Assembly (NCBI RefSeq): GCF_033025475.1
Contig: NZ_CP130322.1
Span: 3,229,001 to 3,293,000, forward strand
Reading direction: 5' to 3'
DNA length: 64,000 nucleotides
Source of the DNA: Sphingomonas sp. C3-2
GTDB lineage: Bacteria; Pseudomonadota; Alphaproteobacteria; Sphingomonadales; Sphingomonadaceae
Positions 18,715 through 28,554 of this stretch are shown in pieces. How positions within the stretch are numbered: the first letter of the stretch is position 1; each line of letters begins with the position of its first letter. The notes beneath the pieces were generated by a model, which saw only the letters and a program-made list of their open reading frames with translations, had not been told where the DNA came from and searched no databases. Made by a program: the position numbers and the translations under genes.

Positions 18715-19262
18715 GTAACGAGCAGAACATGGAAGAAAATCAGAACGCTGAAACCGCAGAAGCGGTGGCCGACGCCGAAGCCGGCGGTGGCGAGCTCGAT
18801 CGGCTGGGTGAACTTGAGGCCGATCTCGTCGAGGCGAAGCAGGCCGTGCTCTATGCGCAGGCAGAGGTGCAGAATGTCCGCCGCCGCCTTGAAAAGGACG
18901 CGCAGGACGCGCGCACCTATGCCGTCACCGGCTTTGCCCGCGACATTCTTTCGGTGGCCGACAATATGGGTCGCGCGCTTGATTCGGTCCCGGCCGATCT
19001 GCGCGAGGACGAAAAGGTGAAGGGCCTTCTGCTCGGCATCGAGGCCACCGCGCGCGAACTCACAAGCGTGTTCGAACGTCATGGCATCACCAAGGTGACG
19101 GCACTGGGGGAAGCGCTCGATCCCAACCGCCATCAGGCGATGGTCGAAATTCCGAGCGATGCCGAGCCCGGCACGATCATTCAGGAAATGCAGGTCGGCT
19201 ACATGCTCAAGGATCGGCTGCTGCGCCCGGCGCTTGTCGGCGTCGCGAAAAAGCCCGACTGA
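18711..19262 (+). CDS. grpE: Nucleotide exchange factor GrpE
   Basis: 183-residue DnaK co-chaperone that releases ADP. The acidic N-terminus (about 1-35) and a long helical stretch (ELEADLVEAKQAVLYAQAE) precede NVRRRLEKDAQDARTYAVTGFARDIL. The C-terminal beta domain carries HGITKVTALGEALDPNRHQAM and GTIIQEMQVGYMLKDRLLRPALVGV. The ATGA overlap with hrcA indicates translational coupling. A GNRA-capped terminator follows, so it is not transcribed directly into dnaK 3 kb away. Confidence 0.97.
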   Translation: MSNEQNMEENQNAETAEAVADAEAGGGELDRLGELEADLVEAKQAVLYAQAEVQNVRRRLEKDAQDARTYAVTGFARDILSVADNMGRALDSVPADLREDEKVKGLLLGIEATARELTSVFERHGITKVTALGEALDPNRHQAMVEIPSDAEPGTIIQEMQVGYMLKDRLLRPALVGVAKKPD

Positions 19263-19294
19263 CGCTTTTTAAGGCTTTCCAGCAATTCTCATCG

Positions 19295-19325
19295 AAGGGA
19301 TCGGGGCAACCCGGTCCCTTTTTTG
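19295..19325 (+). terminator. Terminator of hrcA-grpE
   Basis: 11-bp stem AAGGGATCGGG / CCCGGTCCCTT with one T-G wobble and a GCAA tetraloop, followed by a run of Ts, 32 nt beyond the grpE stop. Confidence 0.85.
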
Positions 19326-19466
19326 TCGGCACTTTCTCTGGCTAAACAACATGTATTGCCGCTTTGCGATGTCGCGGCTAAGCCATTTTACGAATATAGT
19401 TGTTAATCCACGCAATCGTGCCCGTTTTCAGAAGGTGCGCTGCGTCTCGATCGAAGGGGAAGCGTC

Positions 19467-21179
19467 ATGGGTATCTTCACAAAGGCACAGGAAGTCGGTC
19501 TGTCCGTCGAAGAGCCTCTCGTTCTGCCCGATGTCGATGCGCACAGATGGGATGACAGCGCCGAACTGGTCGTCGTCGGCTTTGGCGGCGCGGGCGTGGC
19601 GGCCGCGCTGGAAGCGATTGAGCGTGATGTGCGCGTGATCGCGATCGATCGATATGAAGGCGGTGGGTCCACCGCGGCCAATGGCGGCGTATTCTATGCC
19701 GGCGGCGGCACCAAGATCCAGAAGGATGCGGGGGAAGAAGACACCCCTGAGGAAATGTACAAATATCTGAAGATGGAAGCGGGCGAGGTCGTGTCCGATC
19801 AGACGCTCCGCCGTTTCGTGGCCGAAAGCGTGCCGACCATTGACTGGATCTTGAAGCATGGCGGCAAGCTCGACGGCAGTAAGGTGTGGAAGAAGAAGGC
19901 ATCCTATCCGCCGCTCGATCACTTCCTCTATCACCCCGATAATTCGCTCGTCGCCAGCTACCGCAAGGTTGCCAAGCCCGCCGCGCGCGGGCACCGCGCC
20001 TTTGCCACCAACGGCAAGAAGGCCTGGGGTCTCGGTGCCGCCATCCTTGATCCGCTGCGCGATTCCGCGCTGCGGCTGGGGGTCGATTTCCGCCCGATGA
20101 CCGAGGCGCGCCAGCTCGCGCTCGACAGCACCGGCCGCGTCGTCGGGGTAAAGGTGCTCAGCATTGCGCAGGGCACCAAGGCCGCAGAGGATTTCCTGCG
20201 CTATATCCGCCGCGCCAGCACCTTCCTTGCGATGCTGCCGCCCAGCATGCCGATGTCGGGCATCACCATCGGCATCGGCAATCACTATCTGCGCAAGGCG
20301 TCGCAGATCGAGGCGGATCACCGCCAGACCCGCTGGATCCGCGCCGAAAAGGGGCTGGTGCTCAGCGCCGGCGGCTTCATCATGAACCAGCGCATGGTCG
20401 ATCGCTACGCGCCCGCTTATTCCAAGGGCATGCCCAACGGCACGATCGGCGATCAGGGCGCGGGCATCATGCTCGGCATGACGGCGGGCGGCGCGACCGC
20501 GTTGATGGACAAGATCAGCGCCTGGCGCTTCATCAACCCGCCCAAGGCCTGGTCCGATGGAATCGCGGTCAACCGCAACGGAGAACGTTTCGTTGACGAA
20601 ACGGTTTACGGTGCCACCATGGGCGAACATATCGGCGACAAGCAGGGCGGCGTCGCCTATCTGGTCTATGATGCCGCGCTCAGAAAGCTGGCCTTTGAGC
20701 AGGCGGGCGATCCCAAGCTGGTGCCCTTCCAGCGCGACGTCACCCGGCTCAACCTCGCCTTCAACTACAAGAAGGCACCCACGCTCGAGGCGCTTGCCGA
20801 CAAGATGGGTTTCGACCGCGTGGCCTTTGCCGATACGGTCGCCGCCTATAACCGCGCCGCTGCGGGGCAGGAGCCCGATCGCTTCGGCAAGGAGCCGGCC
20901 GATATGAAGCCGATCGCAACCGGGCCCTTCTATGCCATGGATATTTCGGTCGAAAGCCGATTCCTGCCGCTCGCCACGATCACCTTTGGTGGCCTGCGCG
21001 TCGAAGAGGAATCGGGGCAGGTGCTCAACCCTGCGGGCAAGCCGATCACCGGGCTGTACGCCGCTGGCCGCTGCGCGGTGGGCATCGCGTCGCAGACCTA
21101 TGTCAGCGGGCTGTCCTATGCGGACTGTTTCTTCTCGGGGCGTCGTGCCGCACGCCATGTCGCGGGCGCGAATGTCTGA
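19467..21179 (+). CDS. FAD-binding dehydrogenase (3-ketosteroid dehydrogenase / fumarate reductase flavoprotein type)
   Basis: 570-residue flavoprotein. The dinucleotide-binding motif VVGFGGAGVAAALEA lies near 36-50, followed by the DRYEGGGSTAANGG loop that holds the FAD adenosine, and near the C-terminus TFGGLRVEEESGQVLN and GLYAAGRCAVGIASQTYVSGLSYADC. This is the architecture of succinate/fumarate and 3-ketosteroid dehydrogenases, and the steroid-type ending suggests a hydrophobic ketone or enone substrate (inference). No signal peptide. Stands alone between the grpE terminator and convergent genes, with about 140 bp of possible promoter DNA upstream. Confidence 0.85.
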   Translation: MGIFTKAQEVGLSVEEPLVLPDVDAHRWDDSAELVVVGFGGAGVAAALEAIERDVRVIAIDRYEGGGSTAANGGVFYAGGGTKIQKDAGEEDTPEEMYKYLKMEAGEVVSDQTLRRFVAESVPTIDWILKHGGKLDGSKVWKKKASYPPLDHFLYHPDNSLVASYRKVAKPAARGHRAFATNGKKAWGLGAAILDPLRDSALRLGVDFRPMTEARQLALDSTGRVVGVKVLSIAQGTKAAEDFLRYIRRASTFLAMLPPSMPMSGITIGIGNHYLRKASQIEADHRQTRWIRAEKGLVLSAGGFIMNQRMVDRYAPAYSKGMPNGTIGDQGAGIMLGMTAGGATALMDKISAWRFINPPKAWSDGIAVNRNGERFVDETVYGATMGEHIGDKQGGVAYLVYDAALRKLAFEQAGDPKLVPFQRDVTRLNLAFNYKKAPTLEALADKMGFDRVAFADTVAAYNRAAAGQEPDRFGKEPADMKPIATGPFYAMDISVESRFLPLATITFGGLRVEEESGQVLNPAGKPITGLYAAGRCAVGIASQTYVSGLSYADCFFSGRRAARHVAGANV

Positions 21180-21264
21180 CCGCTAAGGGAAAAGGAACGG
21201 GGGCTGGCAAAGGCGACACGGGCGGGATCGTCATGTCCAGCATGTCCACCTTTTCGCCCCGCTT

Positions 21265-21720
21265 TCAGAAGGGAAGTATAGCCTCCAGCACGGGCAGCGG
21301 GGGCTTTCCTTCCACACGCACGCCACTGCGCATCAGAAAGACATGGCGGACGATCTCCGCCTGCTGTTCGATGCCATAGCGCTCGAACGGCTTGCCCGGC
21401 TCGAAATCATAGGCGTAGCGGCAAAAGGGATGGCGCATCAGCGGCAGGTAGAAGCGCCCACGCTGCTGCGTCTGCAGCACATGCGTCATTTCGTGGAGGA
21501 ACAGCCCCTGCTGCGAAAGCGTGCCGACGCAAAAATCGGCGCAATAGCTGTGGCCATCGGGGTGAAACCATAAATGCCCATCCGGCGCCATCGTCACATG
21601 GCGCGGCTGGAACGGCCACCATTTGCGCTGGTTGACGGTGACGGCGTCATAATTGATCGCCGTCCCGAACATCGATTCCGCCAGCCTGCGCTCGCCGGCG
21701 CTGAGCGGGCGACGGCTCAA
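21265..21720 (-). CDS. Small HEXXH-motif protein (vgr-related/putative metallopeptidase)
   Basis: 151 residues from a TTG start that overlaps the stop codon of the preceding copper-chaperone gene as TTGA. HEMTH lies at 76-80 within SQQGLFLHEMTHVLQTQQRG, a zinc-metallopeptidase-like site, and a region ending in FERYGIEQQAEIVRHVFLM follows with possible third-ligand acidic residues. I recall such proteins annotated as vgr-related in sphingomonads. No signal peptide is present. The frame is open to 22128, but that part is the shadow of the upstream gene, so the coupled TTG start is preferred. Substrate unknown. Confidence 0.72.
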   Translation of the reverse strand: MSRRPLSAGERRLAESMFGTAINYDAVTVNQRKWWPFQPRHVTMAPDGHLWFHPDGHSYCADFCVGTLSQQGLFLHEMTHVLQTQQRGRFYLPLMRHPFCRYAYDFEPGKPFERYGIEQQAEIVRHVFLMRSGVRVEGKPPLPVLEAILPF

Positions 21721-22187
21721 TGGCCCTTGTCGTGCTTTTCGGTGCTGCCGTCGCCGCCGGCCGCGACCATGGGGGCGTCGACATAGATCTGCTCGCCGCT
21801 CGCAAAGATGAAATCGAGCCGCATCGTATCGCCCGCCTTCAGATTGCGGCGCAGATCGAACATCATGACATGCTTGCTGCCCTGCTTGAATTCGACCTTG
21901 CCGAGTGCTGGAATGTCGACGCTTTCCAGCGGCACCATCCGGGTCACGCCATTCTCGGTCACCACATCGTGCATCTCGGTGCGAATCGCGACGGCAGAGG
22001 TGACGCGGATCAACTGGTCGGCATTGGGGCCGCCATGAACCGTGAAATAGGCCGCGCCAGGGGCATCGGGAACCGCGGGAAGGCGCACCCAAGCCTGATC
22101 GACATACAGCACCGGATCCTGCCCGCAACTGCCCAGCGCGAGTGTTGACGCGGCAAACAGCGCTGCAAGAACGGGGCGTAGGCGCAT
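21717..22187 (-). CDS. PCu(A)C family periplasmic copper chaperone, predicted lipoprotein
   Basis: 156 residues from MRLRPVLAAL. Lipobox LGSC puts the lipidated cysteine at 21. The Cu(I) motif is exact: His73-X10-Met84-X21-His106-X-Met108, as in PCuAC proteins that deliver copper to the CuA/CuB sites of cytochrome oxidase. The upstream 11 codons of the frame lack a signal-like start, so ATG 22187 is taken; a GGAGCC lies just before it. Translationally coupled to the HEXXH protein. Divergent from dnaK. Confidence 0.9.
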   Translation of the reverse strand: MRLRPVLAALFAASTLALGSCGQDPVLYVDQAWVRLPAVPDAPGAAYFTVHGGPNADQLIRVTSAVAIRTEMHDVVTENGVTRMVPLESVDIPALGKVEFKQGSKHVMMFDLRRNLKAGDTMRLDFIFASGEQIYVDAPMVAAGGDGSTEKHDKGH

Positions 22188-22238
22188 GATTCTGGCTCCT
22201 TTATGCATTTGTCTGCTCAACTAGGCGCACAGACCGGG

Positions 22239-22266
22239 TTGCGACAAGGAAAAGCCCACCTATATC
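22239..22266 (+). promoter_or_regulatory. Candidate vegetative promoter of dnaK
   Basis: TTGCGA (22239-22244), a 16-nt spacer and TATATC (22261-22266) precede dnaK by 70 nt. No heat-shock sigma-32-type promoter or CIRCE inverted repeat was recognised in this gap. Confidence 0.4.
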
Positions 22267-22335
22267 GCCAGCGTAACTTCGGTCGCCGGGGATTCTGGGG
22301 CCGGATCATAGCCTATCGGGGTAATGAGGAAAAAT

Positions 22336-24240
<1,905 letters not shown>

Positions 24241-24305
24241 ATGCGTGACGCCGCCCGTCATCTCCGTTTTCGCGGGGGTGGCGGGCGTGGCACGCCGGGG
24301 GCGGC

Positions 24306-25436
24306 ATGAGCACCGAAATTGATTTTTACGAACTGCTGGGCGTCGAACGGACGGCAGACGATAAGACGATCAAGTCGGCCTATCGCCGTCTTGCGATGAA
24401 ATATCACCCTGACAAGAATGCAGGGTGCAAGGATTCCGAGGGCAAGTTCAAGGCGATCAGCGAAGCCTATGATTGCCTGAAGGATCCGCAGAAGCGCGCG
24501 GCCTATGACCGTTTCGGGCGTGAAGGCTTCCAGAATGGCGGCTTTGGCGGCGGCGCGGGTGCGGGCGCTGGCTTCGAAGGCTTCAGCGATATTTTCGAAA
24601 CGATTTTCGGCAGCGGCTTTGGCGGTGGTGGTCAGCGCCAGTCGGCGCGGCGCGGCGCCGATCTGCGCTTCGATCTCGAGATTACGCTCGAGGAAGCCTA
24701 TCACGGCAAGAAGACGGAAATTACCGTCGACGTGTCGGCTTCCTGCGATCCGTGCGGCGGTTCGGGCGCCAAGCCCGGCACCTCGGCCAAAACCTGCGGC
24801 CAATGCGGCGGGCGTGGTCAGGTACGGGCGCAGCAGGGTTTCTTCGTCGTCGAACGCACCTGTCCGGCCTGCCACGGCGCAGGCCAGGTGATCGCCGAAC
24901 CCTGCACCTCGTGCCGCGGTGAAGGCCGTGTCGACCGCGAAAAGACGCTTGAGGTCAATATTCCTGCCGGTGTCGATGAAGGCACGCGCATTCGCCTTTC
25001 GGGCGAAGGCGAAGCGGGCGCCCGCGGCGCGCCCTCGGGCGATCTCTACATCTTCCTCCATGTCCGCCGGCATACGCTGTTCGAACGCGAGGGGACGACG
25101 CTCTTCTGCCGCGCGCCGATCAGCTTCACCACTGCCTCGCTCGGTGGTTCGATCACCGTGCCGGGGCTGGATAAGACCGAGCATGAAATTCGCATTCCGG
25201 CGGGTATCCAGTCGGGACGTCAAATCCGCCAGCGCGGTGCCGGCATGCCGGTGCTTCAGGGGCGCGGGCAGGGCGACATGGTCATCCAGATCGATGTCGA
25301 GACGCCGACCAAGCTCACGGCCCGGCAAAAGGAACTGCTCGAACAGTTCCGCGAGACCGAGACGGGCGAGGAATGTCCGCAGTCCACCGGCTTCTTCGCA
25401 AAGATCAAGAATATGTGGGACGATCTCACCGATTGA
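24306..25436 (+). CDS. dnaJ: Chaperone protein DnaJ (Hsp40)
   Basis: 376-residue type I J-protein that stimulates DnaK ATPase. The J domain has the HPD triad at 34-36, followed by the G/F-rich linker (about 75-110). The zinc-finger domain holds four CxxCxGxG modules ([32 protein letters not shown]), and the C-terminal substrate domain ends normally. Co-transcribed with dnaK. A 34-bp perfect palindrome terminator lies 87 nt after the stop. Confidence 0.98.
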   Translation: MSTEIDFYELLGVERTADDKTIKSAYRRLAMKYHPDKNAGCKDSEGKFKAISEAYDCLKDPQKRAAYDRFGREGFQNGGFGGGAGAGAGFEGFSDIFETIFGSGFGGGGQRQSARRGADLRFDLEITLEEAYHGKKTEITVDVSASCDPCGGSGAKPGTSAKTCGQCGGRGQVRAQQGFFVVERTCPACHGAGQVIAEPCTSCRGEGRVDREKTLEVNIPAGVDEGTRIRLSGEGEAGARGAPSGDLYIFLHVRRHTLFEREGTTLFCRAPISFTTASLGGSITVPGLDKTEHEIRIPAGIQSGRQIRQRGAGMPVLQGRGQGDMVIQIDVETPTKLTARQKELLEQFRETETGEECPQSTGFFAKIKNMWDDLTD

Positions 25437-25522
25437 TCGCATGACGGGCGGCAGAAATGTCCGCCCGTTCTCATTCGGTCGGCTTCGTCGCCCGTTCTGC
25501 GGTTTCGCGTTTCCCGCAATAG

Positions 25523-25557
25523 AAAAACCCCGCCGGTGCGCACCGGCGGGGTTTTTT
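25523..25557 (+). terminator. Strong terminator of dnaK-dnaJ
   Basis: Perfect 17-bp arms (25523-25539 and 25540-25556): five As, CCCC, GCCGGTGC and their complement, with six Ts at the end. It would work in both directions. Confidence 0.92.
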
Positions 25558-25694
25558 GAGGGAGCGTCCGGGCACGGAGAGGGAACTGCCCGTTCGCGAG
25601 CGCGCGCGGATTGCGGCATAAGGGAAGCCGCGCTCCGGCAGGAGATGCGCTCTCTTATTTCACGGTTTGGTGCGACCCGGGGCCGTGAAACTCG

Positions 25695-25790
25695 ATGGAC
25701 ATCCAAATAATATTATTGCTGATAATCGCAATATATATTTACGCAATCTGATTGCGAAAAATGCAATACCGGGGTTCATGTCGAATTAAT
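25695..25790. promoter_or_regulatory. AT-rich block with nested TTGC/GCAA dyads
   Basis: An unusually AT-rich patch in GC-rich DNA. It contains ATTGC-N8-GCAAT (25715-25732), GCAATC-T-GATTGC (25743-25755) and TTGC-N7-GCAA (25752-25766), the last two overlapping. Spaced half-sites of this kind suggest a protein-binding region, but no adjacent gene explains it. Confidence 0.35.
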
Positions 25791-25795
25791 CGGGC

Positions 25796-25828
25796 AAAAG
25801 AAAACCCCGCTGGCGGTGCCATGCGGGG
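25796..25828 (-). terminator. Terminator after the 27-residue ORF
   Basis: On the minus strand CCCCGC-A-TGGC-ACC-GCCA-GCGGGG forms a 10-bp stem with a single bulged A and ends in TTTTCTTTT. It lies 14 nt after the small ORF stop codon. Confidence 0.8.
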
Positions 25829-25842
25829 CTCTTGAGCTGCGA

Positions 25843-25926
25843 TCAGATGACCAGGATGGTTCCGATTGCAAGCGCCTGTGTGGCGATTACCAGCACCAGG
25901 CTGGTCGCCGTTTCAAAGACCTTCAT
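25843..25926 (-). CDS. Putative 27-residue single-helix membrane peptide
   Basis: The frame encodes MKVFETATSLVLVIATQALA followed by IGTILVI: a short charged N-terminus and one hydrophobic helix from about residue 7 to the end. A GGAG lies 7 nt before ATG 25926, an ideal spacing that argues against the ATG at 25932. A promoter-like pair (25998-26025) and an intrinsic terminator (25796-25828) frame it as its own transcription unit. I recognise no family. Small helices of this size often bind a larger membrane complex (compare KdpF or CydX), but that is inference. Confidence 0.5.
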   Translation of the reverse strand: MKVFETATSLVLVIATQALAIGTILVI

Positions 25927-25997
25927 CGTCATGCTCCAGATGTTAGACGTCTCCCACGACGTCCCCCACGCGCTATTGTGCGCTGCAGCATGAAATA

Positions 25998-26025
25998 ATT
26001 TTATTTCTCGAAAGGGCAATTTCAA
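25998..26025 (-). promoter_or_regulatory. Candidate promoter of the 27-residue ORF
   Basis: Minus-strand TTGAAA (26025-26020), a 16-nt spacer and TAAAAT (26003-25998) lie about 72 nt upstream of the small ORF in locally AT-rich DNA. Confidence 0.5.
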
Positions 26026-26119
26026 AACGCGCTCATGCAGTTGCATCAAGCGCAACTCGCTGCCGCCTTTGTTGATCCTGTTGAAACGGCTCCGCTTTCA
26101 GGCGCGCGTTTCGTGTGCA

Positions 26120-26149
26120 TGAAAAAAGGGCCGGCAAATGCCGGCCCTT
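26120..26149 (-). terminator. Terminator of purB
   Basis: Minus-strand GGGCCGGCA-TT-TGCCGGCCC (9-bp perfect arms, 26128-26136 and 26139-26147) followed by six Ts, 25 nt after the purB stop. Confidence 0.88.
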
Positions 26150-26173
26150 CTCGTTCGCTTCGATCTGTGTCGC

Positions 26174-27487
26174 TTATTCGCCGAACACGCGGGCGAAGAT
26201 CGTGTCGACCTGCTTGAAGTGATAGTCGAGGTTGAAGCGTTCCTCGATTTCCTGTGCCGAAAGCGCCTTGGCGACTTCCTCGTCGGCCTTCAGCAGTTCC
26301 ATCAGCGAAAGCTGGCCATCCGATTCCCACACCTTCATCGCGTTGCGCTGGACGAGGCGGTACGAATCCTCACGGCTCACGCCGGCCTGGGTCAATGCCA
26401 GCAGCACGCGCTGCGAGTGGACCAGGCCGCCCATGCGATCGAGATTCTTCTGCATGCGTTCCGGATAGACGACGAGCTTGTCCATCACGCCGGTCAGGCG
26501 GGCAAGCGCGAAGTCGAGCGTGATCGTCGCATCGGGGCCGATATAGCGCTCGACCGAGCTGTGCGAGATGTCGCGCTCATGCCACAGCGCGACGTTCTCG
26601 AGCGCGGGGGTCACGTAACCGCGCACCATGCGGGCAAGACCGGTCAGGTTTTCGGTCAGCACGGGGTTGCGCTTGTGCGGCATCGCCGACGAGCCCTTCT
26701 GGCCGGGCGAGAAATATTCCTCGGCTTCCAGCACTTCGGTGCGCTGCAGGTGGCGCACTTCGGTGGCGAGGCGTTCGATCGACGATGCGATCACGCCCAG
26801 CGTCGCGAAATACATGGCGTGGCGGTCGCGCGGGATTACCTGGGTCGAAACCGGCTCGACAGAAAGGCCCAGCTTGTCAGCGACATGTTCTTCGACACGC
26901 GGGTCGATATTGGCGAAGGTGCCCACCGCGCCCGAAATCGCGCAGGTGGCGATGTCCGCGCGCGCGGCGACCAGACGGTCGCGGTTGCGCTTGAACTCGG
27001 CATAGGCCTGCGCGAGCTTGAGGCCGAAGGTCACCGGCTCGGCATGGATGCCGTGGCTGCGGCCGATGCTGGGCGTCAGCTTGTGCTCATAGGCACGGCG
27101 CTTGAGCACTTCGAGCAGCTTGTCGAGGTCTTCGATCAGCAGGTCCGATGCGCGCGCCAGCTGCACGTTGAGGCAGGTGTCGAGCACGTCCGACGAGGTC
27201 ATGCCCTGGTGCATGAAGCGCGCCTGATCGCCGACATTTTCGGCAACCCAGGTCAGAAAGGCGATCACGTCGTGCTTGGTGACGGCTTCGATCGCGTCGA
27301 TCGCGGGCACGTCGATCTTGGGGTTGGTGGCCCACCAGTCCCACAGCGCCTTCGCGGCTTCCTTGGGCACCACGCCAAGATCGGCAAGCGCGTCGGTGGC
27401 GTGCGCTTCGATCTCGAACCAGATGCTGAATTTCGATTCGGGCTCCCAGATCGCGGTCATCGCGGGGCGGGCATAACGTGGGACCAT
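26174..27487 (-). CDS. purB: Adenylosuccinate lyase
   Basis: 437-residue fumarase-superfamily enzyme that splits SAICAR to AICAR and adenylosuccinate to AMP. The signature loop GSSAMPHKRNPVLTENLTGL (about 260-279) and the HQGMTSSDVLDT and GRSHGIHAEPVTFG histidine motifs are intact. MVPRYARPAMTAIWEPESKF is the family N-terminus, so ATG 27487 is used in place of the longer frame to 27526. Monocistronic with its own terminator, and divergent from the EF-hand genes. Confidence 0.98.
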   Translation of the reverse strand: MVPRYARPAMTAIWEPESKFSIWFEIEAHATDALADLGVVPKEAAKALWDWWATNPKIDVPAIDAIEAVTKHDVIAFLTWVAENVGDQARFMHQGMTSSDVLDTCLNVQLARASDLLIEDLDKLLEVLKRRAYEHKLTPSIGRSHGIHAEPVTFGLKLAQAYAEFKRNRDRLVAARADIATCAISGAVGTFANIDPRVEEHVADKLGLSVEPVSTQVIPRDRHAMYFATLGVIASSIERLATEVRHLQRTEVLEAEEYFSPGQKGSSAMPHKRNPVLTENLTGLARMVRGYVTPALENVALWHERDISHSSVERYIGPDATITLDFALARLTGVMDKLVVYPERMQKNLDRMGGLVHSQRVLLALTQAGVSREDSYRLVQRNAMKVWESDGQLSLMELLKADEEVAKALSAQEIEERFNLDYHFKQVDTIFARVFGE

Positions 27488-27638
27488 GGTAACCTTTCCG
27501 ATTTCAGGTGGCCGCATTTTCGGCACGGATTCTGTTCGGGCGGGCGGTAGCAGAGGCGGGGCGTCGCTTCAATTGTGGCCATTGGGCAATGCGCGCACCA
27601 TTCAGGGGCTCAGGCGGGACTTTCGAAGGAGGAAGGCG

Positions 27639-27974
27639 ATGCTCAGGATCGCTGTCATCGCGCTGGCTGCTGCCTCGGCAGTGCAGGCGCAGGAACCGGT
27701 TGGCCGGACAAAGGTGCCGCCGTCACAGGAGGTTGCCGCCGCTGTGGCGGCCGATTGGCCCCAGCATGATCGATCGGGGAAGGGGCATCTCGATCAAGGT
27801 GAATTCGTCGGTTGGCTTAGCGCGCTGCGCGCTGAGGGTAGTCCACGGGCTGAAGATCCAATCCGGGTGAAAAGCTGGGCAGTCGAATCCTTTCGGCAGG
27901 CCGATAGCGACAATGATCAAAAGGTTACGCCAGAGGAATTTTCAAAATTCCTCGATGAAAAGAGAAGAAAATAG
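27639..27974 (+). CDS. Exported EF-hand protein (first of tandem pair)
   Basis: 111 residues, signal peptide ending near VQA/QE (16-18), so periplasmic. Two EF-hand loops: 44-55 (DRSGKGHLDQGE), where Lys48 and His50 replace usual ligands, so metal binding there may be weak; and 89-100 (DSDNDQKVTPEE), which is canonical. GGAGG lies 6 nt before ATG 27639. The next gene encodes a paralogue with the same order (linker, loop, KSWA motif, loop). Function unknown; calcium sensing or buffering in the envelope is inferred. Confidence 0.8.
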   Translation: MLRIAVIALAAASAVQAQEPVGRTKVPPSQEVAAAVAADWPQHDRSGKGHLDQGEFVGWLSALRAEGSPRAEDPIRVKSWAVESFRQADSDNDQKVTPEEFSKFLDEKRRK

Positions 27975-28020
27975 TTTCGGCGAGATGGTTGGATTGAACG
28001 CTGAAAGGAATGTATCTGCA

Positions 28021-28046
28021 GGAACTGTCCAATGTTCCGGGTCGTT
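28021..28046 (+). promoter_or_regulatory. EcfG-type general-stress promoter
   Basis: GGAAC (28021-28025), 17 nt, CGTT (28043-28046) matches the alphaproteobacterial sigma-EcfG consensus GGAAC-N16/17-CGTT exactly. It stands 64 nt before the second EF-hand gene in a 136-bp noncoding gap. Confidence 0.7.
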
Positions 28047-28110
28047 CATCTCTATGCTTTAGGGTGATCTCGAAAGGATTGCCGAGTTGCGTGAGTGCAG
28101 GAGTTTTATC

Positions 28111-28506
28111 ATGATTCGTAAGATTGTTTTTGCAAGTGCAATCGCCTTTGCCGTTCCAGCTGTTGCTCAGGAAGCGCCTGCCGATCCGGCGCAGCCGGCC
28201 ACTGAAGCGCAGGCCGCGCCGCAGCAGGCAGCGCCCTCGGCTGACGGCGCCCAGCAGCCCGCATCGGGTCAGGCGCAGGTTGCGCAGGTGGTCGAAACCG
28301 ATTTCCCGTCCTTCGACAAGGACAGCAATGGTGAGTTGAGCGAGGCTGAGTTTTCAGATTGGATGCTCAAGTTGCGTCAGGCGTCCGGCGACAAGACCGC
28401 GCCGACTGAACTCAAGAGTTGGGCAAGCGCGGCTTTCGCGCAGGCGGATAAGGACAAGAGCAAGGCCGTGAGCAAGGTTGAGCTCACTACTTTCCTTGCC
28501 GGCTAA
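28111..28506 (+). CDS. Exported EF-hand protein (second of tandem pair)
   Basis: 131 residues. The signal peptide ends near AVA/QE (18-21), followed by a low-complexity Ala/Pro/Gln linker (about 22-58). EF-hand loop 69-80 (DKDSNGELSEAE) is canonical. Loop 113-124 (DKDKSKAVSKVE) keeps the acidic ligands at 1, 3 and 12 but lacks the usual glycine at 6. CAGGAG precedes ATG 28111. It has its own EcfG-type promoter, so it is probably made in stress and stationary phase, unlike its upstream paralogue. Confidence 0.82.
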   Translation: MIRKIVFASAIAFAVPAVAQEAPADPAQPATEAQAAPQQAAPSADGAQQPASGQAQVAQVVETDFPSFDKDSNGELSEAEFSDWMLKLRQASGDKTAPTELKSWASAAFAQADKDKSKAVSKVELTTFLAG

Positions 28507-28528
28507 ACGTCACGATTACCCCGACTAT

Positions 28529-28554
28529 GGGCGGCCATTGGCCGCCCGCTTTTT
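28529..28554 (+). terminator. Terminator of the EF-hand gene
   Basis: GGGCGGCC-ATT-GGCCGCCC stem (28529-28536, 28540-28547) followed by GCTTTTT. The end overlaps the stop region of convergent radC. Confidence 0.8.

Larger units (their letters stand above)
25437..26119. other. Long intergenic stretch between dnaJ and purB
   Basis: About 680 bp without a conventional gene. It holds the dnaJ terminator, an AT-rich block of dyads (25695-25790), and a minus-strand unit made of promoter, 27-codon ORF and terminator (25796-26025). The remaining DNA (25560-25690 and 26030-26119) shows no gene, tRNA or repeat that I can recognise. Confidence 0.6.

Noticed and set aside
19428-21158. 576-codon open frame antisense to the flavoprotein
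   Set aside because: The plus-strand frame has complete FAD motifs, and the antisense is a shadow.
22188-22335. CIRCE element or sigma-32 promoter before dnaK
   Set aside because: No TTAGCACTC-N9-GAGTGCTAA-like repeat and no CTTGAA/CCCCAT pair found by eye.
25523-25557. Inverted-repeat end of an insertion sequence
   Set aside because: The 34-bp palindrome is a classic terminator with A and T runs directly after dnaJ; there is no transposase or matching copy nearby.
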